NCBI GenBank assembly: GCA_016712415.1
Contig: JADJRC010000013.1
Span: 1 to 64,000 of the forward strand
From: Lewinellaceae bacterium
GTDB lineage: Bacteria > Bacteroidota > Bacteroidia > Chitinophagales > Saprospiraceae
DNA: 64,000 bases
Reading direction: 5' to 3'
Below are positions 38,502 through 48,556 of this stretch, in pieces; position 1 is the first letter of the stretch; every line of letters starts with the position of its first letter. Made by a program: the position numbers and the translations under genes. The notes beneath the pieces were generated by a model. It was not told the DNA's origin. It saw only the letters and a list, made by a program, of their open reading frames with translations, and ran no database searches.

Positions 38502-40490
38502 CTAACCCTCTGGTGCGTACAGGGAAGAATCCTGGTCTTCCGTGGACGGACCGTCGCCCGACATTTCCGAAAAATACTGCATCAGTTTCCCTGCCGCCGC
38601 CTTACCCGCAACCTTTTCCACCTCTTCCGCCGCTGCCGCACGCACCCGTGCGAGCGAGCCGAAATGTTGCAACAGTTTTTCCGCCGTTTTTGCACCGATA
38701 CCCGGTATTTCTGTCAACCCGGTTTTGATAAAATTCTTGCTGCGCTGGTTGCGGTGGAATGTAATACCGAAGCGGTGCGCCTCGTTGCGCGCCTGCTGGA
38801 TGAGTTTGAGCGACTCCGATTTTTTGTTGATGAGCGCCGGAACCGGATCGTCGGGAAAGAATATCTCCTCCAGCCTTTTGGCAATGCCGATCACAGTCAT
38901 TTTGTCTTCCAGACCAAGCGCGCGCAGGCTTTTCATGGCCGCGCTCAATTGTCCTTTTCCACCGTCGATGATGACGAGTTGGGGCAATCCCTGCCCTTCG
39001 ACGAGCAGGCGTTTGTAGCGCCGGAACACGACCTCTTCCATCGAGGCAAAATCATTGGGGCCTTCCACCGATTTTACATTGTAGTGGCGGTAGTCGCGTT
39101 TGGCGGGTTTGGCGTTTTTAAAAACGACACAACTCGACACCGGATTTGTGCCCTGCAGGTTGGAGTTGTCGAAACATTCAATCCAAAACGGCGCCTCCTC
39201 CATGTGCAGGTCGGCCTGCAACGTGCGCAGGATACGTTCGGCGTTGGTTTGTTTGCCGGTCTGGCTGGCGGCCTGCTTTTTTTTCTGGAGCAGGTGGTAC
39301 TGCACGTTTTTCTCCGACAGTTCGAGCAGTTTTTTCTTGTCGCCGATTTTGGGGACGGTTACCACAACCGTACCCGACGTACTACGGATTTCCAAATCCG
39401 TAGCTGGCGCTTCATTGTTGACGGATTTGGAAATCCGTAGTACGTCGGGCGCGTCAGGGTCGACGGATTTGGAAATCCGTTGTACGGTAGTATCCACATG
39501 CTCGGGTAAAACGACCGGGAATGGCACGATCACCTCGGGCGCATCGCTCTGAAACCGCTCGCGCAGGTTTTGAACGGCGTAGGTGAGCAGCGTTTCGCGA
39601 TCCTCGTCCAGGTTTTTAGTCAAGGTAAGGGTGTAGGTGTTAATAATCGCACCGTTTACAACTTTCAGGTAGTTGACAAAGGCTTCTTTTTCATCATCGG
39701 CTATTGCAAATACATCCACATCGCGGATATTGGGGTTGACGACGGTGCTTTTGCCCTGGTAGTCTTCAAAGAGGGTCAGTTTTTCCTTCATCTGCTGCGC
39801 CTGCTCAAATTGCATATTCTCCGCAAAACGCTGCATTTCATCCTTGAGGTGGCTCTTTACCGCAGCAAAATTGCCCTTCAGGATATTCTTGATCTGCTCA
39901 ATTTTGCGGTTGTACGAGGACTCCGACTCAAAGCCCACGCAAGGCGCCGCACAGTTTTTGATGTGGTATTCCAGGCAGGGCTTGAACTTCTGTTTGTCGA
40001 TGTTTTCCTGCGACAGGTGCAGGGTACAGGTGCGGAGCTGGAACAATTTCCGCACGAGTTCGATGATCTGTTCTACCCGGAATTTGTGCAGATACGGTCC
40101 AAAGTAGGTGGAGCCATCGCGAAACGTCTTCCTGGTCAGAAAAACACGCGGGAAACGCTCCGCCTTGATGCACACGTAGATCAGCGGCGATTTTTCATCT
40201 TTCAGCATCACGTTGTACCGCGGCTGGTGTTTTTTGATGAGGGTATTTTCAAGCAACAAAGCGTCCTGCTCCGTTTCCACAATCATGAATTCGATGTGGT
40301 GGGCGTGCCGGACGAGCACCTTTGTTTTGGCCAGTTGGTACTTTTTCTCCCCGAAATAGGACGACAGCCGGTTGCGCAGGTTTTTGGCCTTGCCCACGTA
40401 CAGAATAACCCCTTCCGTATCTATAAATTTATAGATGCCGGGGTCGGTCGGTATGGTCGGCGAAAATGCTTTAAACTGATCGTTGGTCAT
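38502..40490 (-). CDS. uvrC: UvrABC excinuclease subunit C with a repeat-derived insertion
   Basis: 662 residues from ATG 40490. GIY-YIG nuclease domain (DPGIYKFIDTEGVILYVGKA), Cys-rich region (CLEYHIKNCAAPCVG), UVR motif (FAENMQFEQAQQMKEKL), RNase H-like domain (WIECFDNSNLQGTNPVSSCV, LVIIDGGKGQLSAAM) and terminal helix-hairpin-helix (LTEIPGIGAKTAEKLLQHFG). It makes both incisions in nucleotide excision repair. Between PFPVVLPE and VTVPKIGDKKKLLELS, normally adjacent, about 45 extra residues occur (RISKSV twice, then TDLEIRST), encoded by a palindromic repeat; the frame is kept. The TTG nine bases upstream lies in the promoter box, so ATG 40490 is preferred. Confidence 0.95.
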   Translation of the reverse strand: MTNDQFKAFSPTIPTDPGIYKFIDTEGVILYVGKAKNLRNRLSSYFGEKKYQLAKTKVLVRHAHHIEFMIVETEQDALLLENTLIKKHQPRYNVMLKDEKSPLIYVCIKAERFPRVFLTRKTFRDGSTYFGPYLHKFRVEQIIELVRKLFQLRTCTLHLSQENIDKQKFKPCLEYHIKNCAAPCVGFESESSYNRKIEQIKNILKGNFAAVKSHLKDEMQRFAENMQFEQAQQMKEKLTLFEDYQGKSTVVNPNIRDVDVFAIADDEKEAFVNYLKVVNGAIINTYTLTLTKNLDEDRETLLTYAVQNLRERFQSDAPEVIVPFPVVLPEHVDTTVQRISKSVDPDAPDVLRISKSVNNEAPATDLEIRSTSGTVVVTVPKIGDKKKLLELSEKNVQYHLLQKKKQAASQTGKQTNAERILRTLQADLHMEEAPFWIECFDNSNLQGTNPVSSCVVFKNAKPAKRDYRHYNVKSVEGPNDFASMEEVVFRRYKRLLVEGQGLPQLVIIDGGKGQLSAAMKSLRALGLEDKMTVIGIAKRLEEIFFPDDPVPALINKKSESLKLIQQARNEAHRFGITFHRNQRSKNFIKTGLTEIPGIGAKTAEKLLQHFGSLARVRAAAAEEVEKVAGKAAAGKLMQYFSEMSGDGPSTEDQDSSLYAPEG
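39373..39486. repeat. Palindromic repeat element inside uvrC
   Basis: A 29-bp sequence at 39,373-39,401 occurs perfectly inverted at 39,421-39,449 (19-bp spacer), and its palindromic half (GACGGATTTGGAAATCCGT) a third time at 39,462-39,480 followed by a matching GTACG. Each copy centres on the self-complementary ACGGATTT-GG-AAATCCGT. All three lie in the extra linker segment of UvrC and are translated. Confidence 0.9.
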
Positions 40491-40496
40491 CAGGTG

Positions 40497-40504
40497 CAAA
40501 AGTA
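40497..40504 (-). promoter_or_regulatory. Candidate -7 box abutting the uvrC start
   Basis: Minus strand TACTTTTG (exact TAnnTTTG) ending 6 bp before ATG 40490, which would give an almost leaderless mRNA. Confidence 0.45.
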
Positions 40505-40601
40505 ATACACCGGTACCGCCGGCTTCAGCCGGCGATAAAAAAACGTCTAAAGAATTGTCTTATAAAAGAGGGCGCCCCGAAAGCCCGCCATGCTGAATTG
40601 C

Positions 40602-40721
40602 TGACAGGATTTCCCAATATACAGACAGGATTTACAATATTAAAAGGGTTTTCGGCGGCGGGGCCGCCTTATTTATCCTGTCAATCTTGTAAATCCTGTC
40701 AAACAATTTCAATTCCTGTCA
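40602..40721. repeat. Dispersed inverted repeat, GACAGGATTTACA family, copy 1
   Basis: Arms GACAGGATTTACAA and TTGTAAATCCTGTC (14 bp, perfect) enclose a GC-rich hairpin, GGCGGCGGGGCCGCC. Further partial TGACAGGAT and TCCTGTCAA copies lie outside. It sits between the sprA stop and uvrC. A second copy is at 49,281. It may also end sprA transcription. Confidence 0.8.
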
Positions 40722-40742
40722 AAAACGCACCCCAAAACGCCG

Positions 40743-43700
40743 TCAATTCAACTTGAACTGCACCGTTACGCCTGCATTGATCGTCGTGATCGGGAACGAC
40801 TGCGACGTTTTCGGCACCGTTTTGCGGTAGTCGGTAAACAGGCGCAGCGAAAGGCGTTTGTTCAGGGCGTATTCTACCGAGGGGTTGATGCTGATGGTTC
40901 GCGCGCCGCGTGTCGGAACGGCCTCTTCGAGCTGATCGAGCCGGTGGTTGACCGTAATATCGTCGCGAACCTCGAAGTCGAACTTGAAGTTCATGTCGTT
41001 GGCCTGCTGGCCTGTGTTGCCGCCGGGGGTCGGAGGGTTGGCCCCCGGGGTATTGTTCTTCTTCGACTTTTTGGATTTTTTGGTCTTCTTGCCCGTCAGG
41101 AAGCCGATGTTGACATTTTTCATACGGTAACCGAAACCGGCAGAGTATCCCGTCGAACGGGTTTCAGCCAACTGATAGTCGATGAACGACATGGCCAGGG
41201 TACGGCTTTTCTTGAAATCAAACTTGAACGTCATGTCATTTTTCAGTTTGATATCCATACCGAAAAGGGGCGCCATCTGCTCGTTAATGACCACCTGCGG
41301 GATTTCAAAACGGGCGATATAGTTGAAGTTCAACTCGTCAATTGTATACGGATTCTGTGTATCGTAGAAAATATCGGTGTTATACGAATTGACTGTCAGG
41401 GTGCTTTTGTAGCCGTGCGAGATCTGGATGCTGGAGAAAACCTTGTTCAGGTTGCCGATTTTGGACAGCCCGTTGTAACTCAGTTTCCAGTTCGGAGCAG
41501 GGCGTGTTTTGAAGATATCGAGGTTTACCGAATTCGGGTCGGCATCTGTATAGGCTGCTACAAATGCCGGGATCAGCACCTGCTGTTGTATCCGGCCAAA
41601 CCCTTTGGAGTACTCCGGTCCGTCTTTGTCGTGCGGGGCGCCGGGATCAGGCGAATCCACACCCAGGCGTTGGGAAATAATGGGCCGGTAGGCCTGATAG
41701 CGGGCGAAAATGCCGTTGATATCGCTGTTGAACAGGGTTTTGATGGAAAAATACGATACGGTAAAACTACCGAGATCACGCTGGGCGCGGTGTTCAAATT
41801 GCACCTCGTCGGGATCCAGCAGGAAGTTCTGATCCTTGAACAATTCCGTACTGTTCCGCGAGTACTGACGGTTGGCGGTGAGTTCGACGCGGAAATCGCG
41901 GAAAGGTTCCAGCGTGATGCCGGCGTCGATATTCTGCGTGTAATTGCGCATCACCTGCTGGTTGAGTTCCGGACGGTGGGTGATCCAGCCCTTGGCGGCG
42001 GCCTCGTCAAGCCAGCTGGATTGTGGTTGCATGCCTGCCACAAAAGCCCAGCCTGGAGCGGCGAACCCTTCGCTCAGACCCATGAGTTTGGGTTCGGGTG
42101 TGAAGCCGGGTACCACTGTGCTGTAATTCTCGCTATAAGAGATGCGCGCCTTGCGAATGAGCATCAGCGGTCGCAGGGCAATGCGTTCAGCCATGGAAGG
42201 CTCCCGGCCCTTGTTTTTGGCTTTCTTTTTCTTCTGGCCCTTGTCCGAAGTATCGTCATCCGCGCCGGCTGTGCCTGCGTTTTTATCGTCGCCGGGGTTG
42301 TCGCGCCCGCCGGGCCGGTCGTCGTTGGCACTGCGGTCGTTGCGTTTGGCATTGCGCCCGCCGCGATCGTTTTTGCCGCCCGGACTATCGCCACCCGGTC
42401 CGGTATTGTCGTCCTGGGTATCATTATCGTCCGGATTATCGCTGTTCTTGTTCCGGTTTTTACTGCCGGGTTTGGCCGGTTTATTGATTTTGCCCAGGTA
42501 TTTGCTTTTATCGTACAGTTTGGAAAAATCCAGGTCGCCGTTGATCTGACGCACGTTGTTGTTCTGGATCACATTGCCGAGGTTGCGGGAATTGACGACA
42601 TCCTGGTACTGGCCTGCATCCAGGTTCTGGAGTTTGAGCGACTGCGCCGTCCAGTTGTAGCCGGCAGTGTACGACGCTTTGACGGTCACCCAATCCATAA
42701 ACGGGATGAGTTTCATCGGAAGCGTCCAGTTGAGGCTTGCGTTCTGAATATAGTTTTTGGGGCGCCCGAGTTTTTTGAGATTCGACCAGATGGAGTCGCG
42801 GCGCTCCTGTTTGGAATAGGCCGATCCGTCGGGTTTGTACTGATAAGGCTCGTCGATGATGCTGCGCGCCGTCGCGTCGAAATTGAAGCGCAGCGAGCGC
42901 GAAATATCCCAGCCGAGGTCGTAACTGCGGTCCCAGGTAAAACGGCGGTTGTAATAGGTATCGCGGGTAGGGTCGTCAGAGTCTACAAAACGCCAGGTCG
43001 TGACACCTACGAGGCGCTCCAGGTTTGTTCGGAACCCGTACGTATTCGGAATGGGGTTGAAGTTAAACTCCTTGATAAACTTCAGGTATTTATCCTTTTT
43101 GATCAGGTTTTTGAAAGGTTCGATGGGTTTCAGACCCGTGGCATATTGATAATCCAGCGCACCTTTATACTGGTTCTGCTGGTCATTGATGACAAACGGG
43201 TTGCGTTTTTTCTGCTGGTTGAACGCATAGGTGAAACTGAAGTTCTCGATGTTCCAGGGCCAGGGTTTTTTATTGCCCCTGCGTTCTTTGCGCACATTGG
43301 TAAAGTTGAAGCCTTTTACGACGGTCACATCCTGGGCGACAGAACGGATTTCGTCGCGTTTGGCCGCATCCGGCTCGTCGCGGATTTTATCTTTCAACTT
43401 GATATCGAGGTCGTAAGGGTCGTACTCCGGATTGCGGGTTGTATTGGAATACTGCGCATAAAACGGGATTTTGATACCCGTCTTTTCCGGCAGCAACTTG
43501 CCGAGCTCCAGGTTGGTGGAAAGGTCGTACTGGATCACTTCTTCGCGCTGACGCTGTATGAGTTTTTCTTCGATGCCACCCCAGCCGATGCTCGTGTAAG
43601 TGCCCGCAGCGGAAAGATTACCAAAATCAGCCAGTTTCAGGTCGACACGCGCCTGTCCGGCAAAGCCGGCCTGTTCATTAAAGCCGTTGAGTCTCAATTC

Positions 43701-46700
43701 ATTGAGCCAGACTTCCACACAATGTCTGTTCGACTGGTTGTCTGTCTCGTCCACGTTGCGCACACCAACCATGACCCCTTTCACGTAACCGAGGTTGGGA
43801 TTGCCCACTACTTTCACGGTGCCGCGGAAATTGCCGGGGTCGGTCATCATAAATGCCGTATCGAGCGGCCAGTTGCCGCCCTGCGCTGCATTTCGCTGTT
43901 TTTTGACTTCCGTCAGCAATTCGAGGGGAAAATCGAAACTGTTTTCCGGCCGCCATACTTCTTCCTTGTACGACCGGCTGTCCGGGTTGCCGTTCAGGTT
44001 GGCCACATCCGACGGGACCAGCGGCAATTCGTATTCGTAATAGTTGCGCACATAGTCCGAACCAAGGCGTATAAACACCTTGAGATCGGTGGAGTCGAGG
44101 GGAGTGTTAATGGGATCGAGCGCTTCGCCGTGTACAAACATTTTCAGCCGTTTGAACTGCCGGAGGTCCATGTTGAGGCTTTTGAATACGGCGCGTGCAT
44201 CACAGTATTGGAGGCTGCAGATCGACATCGACAGCGATTGTTCATTCTGCAGTACGTCGGGGAACGCGCCGACGGACTGCTCCCGGGAAATACCGAAAGG
44301 TATGGTGTAGTTGAACGGCGTCCGCGCGGCATTTTCTTCAATACTCACGGCATTCACATCAAAATCGACGGCATTCCAGGGCGAGTCGTAGGCCTTGCAC
44401 GAAAGGGTATTCTGGGTAAAACGGCGCCACTGGTTTCGGCCCAGTTCAAGCGTGGCAAAACGGAAGGTGGTGCGCTCCGTGAACTCCTTCCAGAACATAC
44501 GGATAAAACGTACGGAGCGGAAATCCTGGATACCACCGATCACCTGGCGGGATTTCAGGTCGAGCGGTATTTTAAACCGGTACCAGATGTATTCCGGCCC
44601 GCCCGCTTCTTTCCGGAAAATAATGGTATCAGTCACGAGGTCGCGCAGTGCAGGATCATTGATATTGAGCACCTCCTGGTTTCCGTCGGTTGTTTTTACC
44701 AACTGAATCGGGTAACGGAAGTAGGCCTCGCTTTCATTGAGCGAATTGTCGCGGTTCAGGTCTTCAGCGTCGGGCAGGTTGGTGGCCGAGGGGTTGAGGT
44801 TGTCGGTATTGTTGACCGGAGAGTTGCCTTGCTGATTGTTGAATTTGCGGTAGCGCTGCAACAATCCCGGAGAAGTCTGGTCGTAAATAGGGTCGCGGAA
44901 ATAAACGAAGTTATCGTTGGACGGGTCGGCAAGCAGTTCCTGTTTGGCGCTGTTCAACATGCTCGAATTGTTGATGGAGTTGACCCAGGCATTGAAGAAC
45001 TGCGCTTCTTGTGTGTCGTTCAAACCGTCCAGGCCAAGGTCCTGGAGCACGCGTTTTGCCGGGTCGTTGTCAAATGCATTGACGACCGGCGGCAGCACAG
45101 GTACCCGCCCCCAGGGCGTTGGCGCCGTAGTGCCGGTGCCCTGACCCGTCGGGATGGCATTTTCAAAAAACTGGCGCGAATCGCGCATGATATCTTCTGA
45201 AATGGTTCCCAGGTCAATATACATGATCCCGTCTTTTGAAATATTGCCGGGGTCGTCGGCCTTGTCCATATAGGGATTGAGCATCCAGAATTCCACGAAT
45301 TCGATATTGGCCGCCTCAAAATCGTTGGTGTTCAGCCCGCGCATAATACCGCCCCAGCGGGAGTCCGGCAGGTTGAGTTGTCCGGAACTGGTCAGGCCCG
45401 CCGAATAGCCCGGATAGCCGTCGGGCAATTCAAAGTTGTACGGACCGCGTTCGCGCGGATACAGGGTCACGTCGAACGAGCGCAGGTTGGATTGCTCCAG
45501 CGGCGTCAGTTGCCGGTTGGGGAAGATATCCTGAAACTGGATGAGGCGTGTATACGGGTTTACCGCATCGATTCCGTCGCGGGCGCTGGGGTCGGCGATA
45601 TACCAGGTCAGGCCGGCGCGGTTGGCGCCGCGTGCCAGCAGCAAAGCGCTGTCAAGCGAAGCATCGGCTTCGGGAAAGAGGTTGTCGTTTTGCGGTGTGG
45701 AGGCGATCACCCAGGAGTTGGCCGGGTTGGCCAGGGGCAGGTTGGCCGTGCTGCCCTCAAAATCGTCGATATAAGCGATACCCCCGGAGTCTTCGCCCTG
45801 GTTGATGGCGCGGTTGTGACCGGGGCGCAGGGCCGCGATCTCGGCCTGTGCCGTGATCGACGAGGGCTCTTTGGTGGAGATCAGCGGCAGTTTATCGACC
45901 AGTTTGGTCAGCCAGGGCGCTTCCTTGGAAATATTGAAGTCCAGCCCGTACATTTTGTTGTTGATCGGGTCGTCGCCGAAATTGATCTTCTGGGTAAGCG
46001 GGCGTTCAAAAAGGTTCATGAACGTAGCGCCGATATTGATGTCCTTGTTTACCTCGTAATCGAATCGCGCGCCGAGCATGGTCCTGCTTTGGAAGCCGAA
46101 CAGGGTATTGTCCTCAAAACTCACACTGACATTCTGGCCGGATTGCAGGATGGCGTCGTTCAGGATTTTCACCTTGCCGATATTGTAGTCGACCTGGTAA
46201 TCCTGCCCTTCAATCAGTTGGCGCCCGCCGGCGCTGACGCGCACGGAGCCTTGCGGCAGGTTGAAGGTACCGAGTGAAATCTCGGAAGAGGTACTCGATT
46301 TATATGAGCCTTTGAGGGTAAACCGGTTGAGTTGTTGGAACTCCCTGGCTCTGAACAGGGTGGAATCGTACAGCTGCGGATAAATCAGGTCGTCGATGGT
46401 TTTCTGGGTGGCGCCGCCGTCGGCCAGTTTATTACCCAGGAAGGTACCAAACGGCTCCAGTACGGGGAACATGACCCGCCCTGTTCGAAGGTTGATCGTC
46501 AGGCCCGGAACGAAGTCGAAAATCCCGTCAGCGCCGGGGTCGCCCTGCAGGTTGAGGTTGTCGAGGTTGAACACCTGGAGCAGCGGACGCGCGCGCAGGT
46601 CGGTGGGAATGTTGTCGCCATTGAGGAAGCGCTTCTGGCCTTTACCCGGATCTTCGTAAAAAATGTCGAAACGGAATTCCGTCGGGTCCACATTTGCCGA

Positions 46701-48356
46701 ACCGATGGAATAGATGTTTTTCATCATCAGGTCCCAGATCGGGAACTGCACGTTGGCAGTTGTGCTCTTCAACATCTTGAGAAACAGCACGTTCTGGTTC
46801 AGGGAGTCGCCGTTCGGTACGTCGCTGGTGAATTCACCGATCTTGTGCGGCACACCGTTGTAGGTGTATTCCACGGCCACGCCCACCACCTGGTCGGGTT
46901 GCACGTTCAGGTTGATGCTGATAAAACCCAGTTGATCGTTGTAGGAATATTCGTTGGTCGACAGCAGGCGGGCGCGTACTTTCTCGAAATCGCGGATCTG
47001 TTTCAACCCGTAGTTGTTGGTCAGACGGCTGACGACCTGGTCGGAAAAGCGGAAGGCGTCGTCGGCAGCGAGGTCTGCAGCAATATTGGGGTATAAAAGG
47101 TTATTGCTATTATCCGGAAGGCCTTTGCCGTCTTTGTCGATAAAGGGCGGTGAAGCGAGTTTGTAGGCTTGCGAAACGGAATCCGGCTCGGCCAGTTCGG
47201 CCAGCGCCACGATATCGCGCACGTTTTCCGTGGCGCGGCGGTCGTTGGTCACCCACACCTCCATCCGGGTAATGGTAAACAGCGATATCGGCACGGGCAG
47301 GCACTTCATTGCCGGTTCGAACTCTCCCCTGTTCCAGTGGCTCAGGAAGAAGTGGCGGTTTTCGTCGTACTCGTCGATGGGCCTTTCATAGATTTGTACC
47401 TGCGAGCCTCCCTGAACGGTCAGGCTCTGCTGGCGCGACCGCTGCTGGGCAGCGAGGAAAGTGGTGCGCAGGTGACCGAATTTCAGTTCGGTTTTGATAC
47501 CGAAAAGGTTTTGGGCGCCCTTGATGAGGTTGGAGCGCAGGGGCATCGACACGTTTCCGGCCTCGATATTCTGGATAATCTCATCCTCCGAGAAGTTCTT
47601 CGTATCGTAGTTCAGCTTCATCTGATTGTCGAAATCGAATGTCGCCTGGGTATTGTAGTTGAAATTGAGGTTCAGTTTTTCACCGATCTTGCCCGCCGCG
47701 CTCATGTTGATGTCCATGTCGAAGTCGAAGTTGCCGGTACGCTGCTGGCGGAGGGTAAGAATGGGGTTCTGAATTTTCTGGTAATCGAACCCGAAGGTGA
47801 GGTTGATGTTGCCCTGCGGGCGGATATCCACGGTGGAACTGCCAAAAAGGCGGTCGATGAGCGATGTCTTCACATCGAAGCGGGCAATGGGGTCTTCAAC
47901 ACCACTCGAACTTCTGTCGCCGGAGAACGTAACGCCCTGCAAGCGGTCAAAATACTCTTGCTGCTGCTTGCGCTCGCGCCACTCCAGGTCCTCATTAAAA
48001 GTCATGTAGGTCGGCGCCCGGTAGAACTCATCGCCGATCTTCTCGGTGATGATGTACATATTTGTTTCAGGGTCGTACTCCACCTGCTGCTCGATTACTT
48101 TCGGGTCATTCAGGTCGATCTGGTTGGGATTTCCGTTGAGGAAATTATCGAAGCGCTCCTGGAACGGGGGGAGGGTGTCCGGCAGGGCGATCAGCGCCGC
48201 CCCCGGTTGTTCATAGGCAGTAGCTACAGACGGCTTTTCTTCCGGGAAGAATATGGTCAGAATATTTTCGCGAACGCTTTTCTGGCTGGTGAAAGCAAAC
48301 AAAGTGGCAAGCGAAAACAGGCCGGTTAGCGCAAGAAGGGTGTTCTTCTTCGTCAT
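40743..48356 (-). CDS. sprA: SprA, type IX secretion translocon
   Basis: 2,537 residues from ATG 48356 (signal peptide MTKKNTLLALTGLFSLATLF). Length and course match SprA of Flavobacterium johnsoniae, the very large outer-membrane barrel through which T9SS cargo passes. Recognisable segments: FDVKTSLIDRLFGSSTVDIR, GNINLTFGFDYQKIQNPILT, AGKIGEKLNLNFNYNTQATF, GIAYIDDFEGSTANLPLANP, YLKFIKEFNFNPIPNTYGFR and the terminal SINPSVEYALNKRLSLRLFT barrel strand. Between about residues 1,955 and 2,060 there is a hydrophilic Asn/Asp/Gly/Lys-rich insertion (NSDNPDDNDTQDDNTGPGGD and following). It lies downstream of ruvA, as in other Bacteroidota. It would export the sorting-domain proteins of this window. 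Confidence 0.96.
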   Translation of the reverse strand: MTKKNTLLALTGLFSLATLFAFTSQKSVRENILTIFFPEEKPSVATAYEQPGAALIALPDTLPPFQERFDNFLNGNPNQIDLNDPKVIEQQVEYDPETNMYIITEKIGDEFYRAPTYMTFNEDLEWRERKQQQEYFDRLQGVTFSGDRSSSGVEDPIARFDVKTSLIDRLFGSSTVDIRPQGNINLTFGFDYQKIQNPILTLRQQRTGNFDFDMDINMSAAGKIGEKLNLNFNYNTQATFDFDNQMKLNYDTKNFSEDEIIQNIEAGNVSMPLRSNLIKGAQNLFGIKTELKFGHLRTTFLAAQQRSRQQSLTVQGGSQVQIYERPIDEYDENRHFFLSHWNRGEFEPAMKCLPVPISLFTITRMEVWVTNDRRATENVRDIVALAELAEPDSVSQAYKLASPPFIDKDGKGLPDNSNNLLYPNIAADLAADDAFRFSDQVVSRLTNNYGLKQIRDFEKVRARLLSTNEYSYNDQLGFISINLNVQPDQVVGVAVEYTYNGVPHKIGEFTSDVPNGDSLNQNVLFLKMLKSTTANVQFPIWDLMMKNIYSIGSANVDPTEFRFDIFYEDPGKGQKRFLNGDNIPTDLRARPLLQVFNLDNLNLQGDPGADGIFDFVPGLTINLRTGRVMFPVLEPFGTFLGNKLADGGATQKTIDDLIYPQLYDSTLFRAREFQQLNRFTLKGSYKSSTSSEISLGTFNLPQGSVRVSAGGRQLIEGQDYQVDYNIGKVKILNDAILQSGQNVSVSFEDNTLFGFQSRTMLGARFDYEVNKDINIGATFMNLFERPLTQKINFGDDPINNKMYGLDFNISKEAPWLTKLVDKLPLISTKEPSSITAQAEIAALRPGHNRAINQGEDSGGIAYIDDFEGSTANLPLANPANSWVIASTPQNDNLFPEADASLDSALLLARGANRAGLTWYIADPSARDGIDAVNPYTRLIQFQDIFPNRQLTPLEQSNLRSFDVTLYPRERGPYNFELPDGYPGYSAGLTSSGQLNLPDSRWGGIMRGLNTNDFEAANIEFVEFWMLNPYMDKADDPGNISKDGIMYIDLGTISEDIMRDSRQFFENAIPTGQGTGTTAPTPWGRVPVLPPVVNAFDNDPAKRVLQDLGLDGLNDTQEAQFFNAWVNSINNSSMLNSAKQELLADPSNDNFVYFRDPIYDQTSPGLLQRYRKFNNQQGNSPVNNTDNLNPSATNLPDAEDLNRDNSLNESEAYFRYPIQLVKTTDGNQEVLNINDPALRDLVTDTIIFRKEAGGPEYIWYRFKIPLDLKSRQVIGGIQDFRSVRFIRMFWKEFTERTTFRFATLELGRNQWRRFTQNTLSCKAYDSPWNAVDFDVNAVSIEENAARTPFNYTIPFGISREQSVGAFPDVLQNEQSLSMSICSLQYCDARAVFKSLNMDLRQFKRLKMFVHGEALDPINTPLDSTDLKVFIRLGSDYVRNYYEYELPLVPSDVANLNGNPDSRSYKEEVWRPENSFDFPLELLTEVKKQRNAAQGGNWPLDTAFMMTDPGNFRGTVKVVGNPNLGYVKGVMVGVRNVDETDNQSNRHCVEVWLNELRLNGFNEQAGFAGQARVDLKLADFGNLSAAGTYTSIGWGGIEEKLIQRQREEVIQYDLSTNLELGKLLPEKTGIKIPFYAQYSNTTRNPEYDPYDLDIKLKDKIRDEPDAAKRDEIRSVAQDVTVVKGFNFTNVRKERRGNKKPWPWNIENFSFTYAFNQQKKRNPFVINDQQNQYKGALDYQYATGLKPIEPFKNLIKKDKYLKFIKEFNFNPIPNTYGFRTNLERLVGVTTWRFVDSDDPTRDTYYNRRFTWDRSYDLGWDISRSLRFNFDATARSIIDEPYQYKPDGSAYSKQERRDSIWSNLKKLGRPKNYIQNASLNWTLPMKLIPFMDWVTVKASYTAGYNWTAQSLKLQNLDAGQYQDVVNSRNLGNVIQNNNVRQINGDLDFSKLYDKSKYLGKINKPAKPGSKNRNKNSDNPDDNDTQDDNTGPGGDSPGGKNDRGGRNAKRNDRSANDDRPGGRDNPGDDKNAGTAGADDDTSDKGQKKKKAKNKGREPSMAERIALRPLMLIRKARISYSENYSTVVPGFTPEPKLMGLSEGFAAPGWAFVAGMQPQSSWLDEAAAKGWITHRPELNQQVMRNYTQNIDAGITLEPFRDFRVELTANRQYSRNSTELFKDQNFLLDPDEVQFEHRAQRDLGSFTVSYFSIKTLFNSDINGIFARYQAYRPIISQRLGVDSPDPGAPHDKDGPEYSKGFGRIQQQVLIPAFVAAYTDADPNSVNLDIFKTRPAPNWKLSYNGLSKIGNLNKVFSSIQISHGYKSTLTVNSYNTDIFYDTQNPYTIDELNFNYIARFEIPQVVINEQMAPLFGMDIKLKNDMTFKFDFKKSRTLAMSFIDYQLAETRSTGYSAGFGYRMKNVNIGFLTGKKTKKSKKSKKNNTPGANPPTPGGNTGQQANDMNFKFDFEVRDDITVNHRLDQLEEAVPTRGARTISINPSVEYALNKRLSLRLFTDYRKTVPKTSQSFPITTINAGVTVQFKLN

Positions 48357-48556
48357 TTTCAAAAAAGCAGGTATGGATTTGTTCTAAAACGAGCGATTAA
48401 TCCCGAACGATAAACCATTGATTGTCAGCAACAAAACAATTGCCTTTCGTCCAAAAATCTTGATGCCGTTAATCGGTTAATAAACAGGCGAGTAGATGAC
48501 GCGGAAACGGCGAAGCGGGTTGCCTGAAGGGCAGGAGAGTTTCCGGACCGATGCGG

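Noticed and set aside
40944..45200. 1,418-codon open frame antisense to sprA
   Set aside because: Shadow of the sprA reading frame in GC-rich DNA; no family similarity, while sprA is unmistakable.
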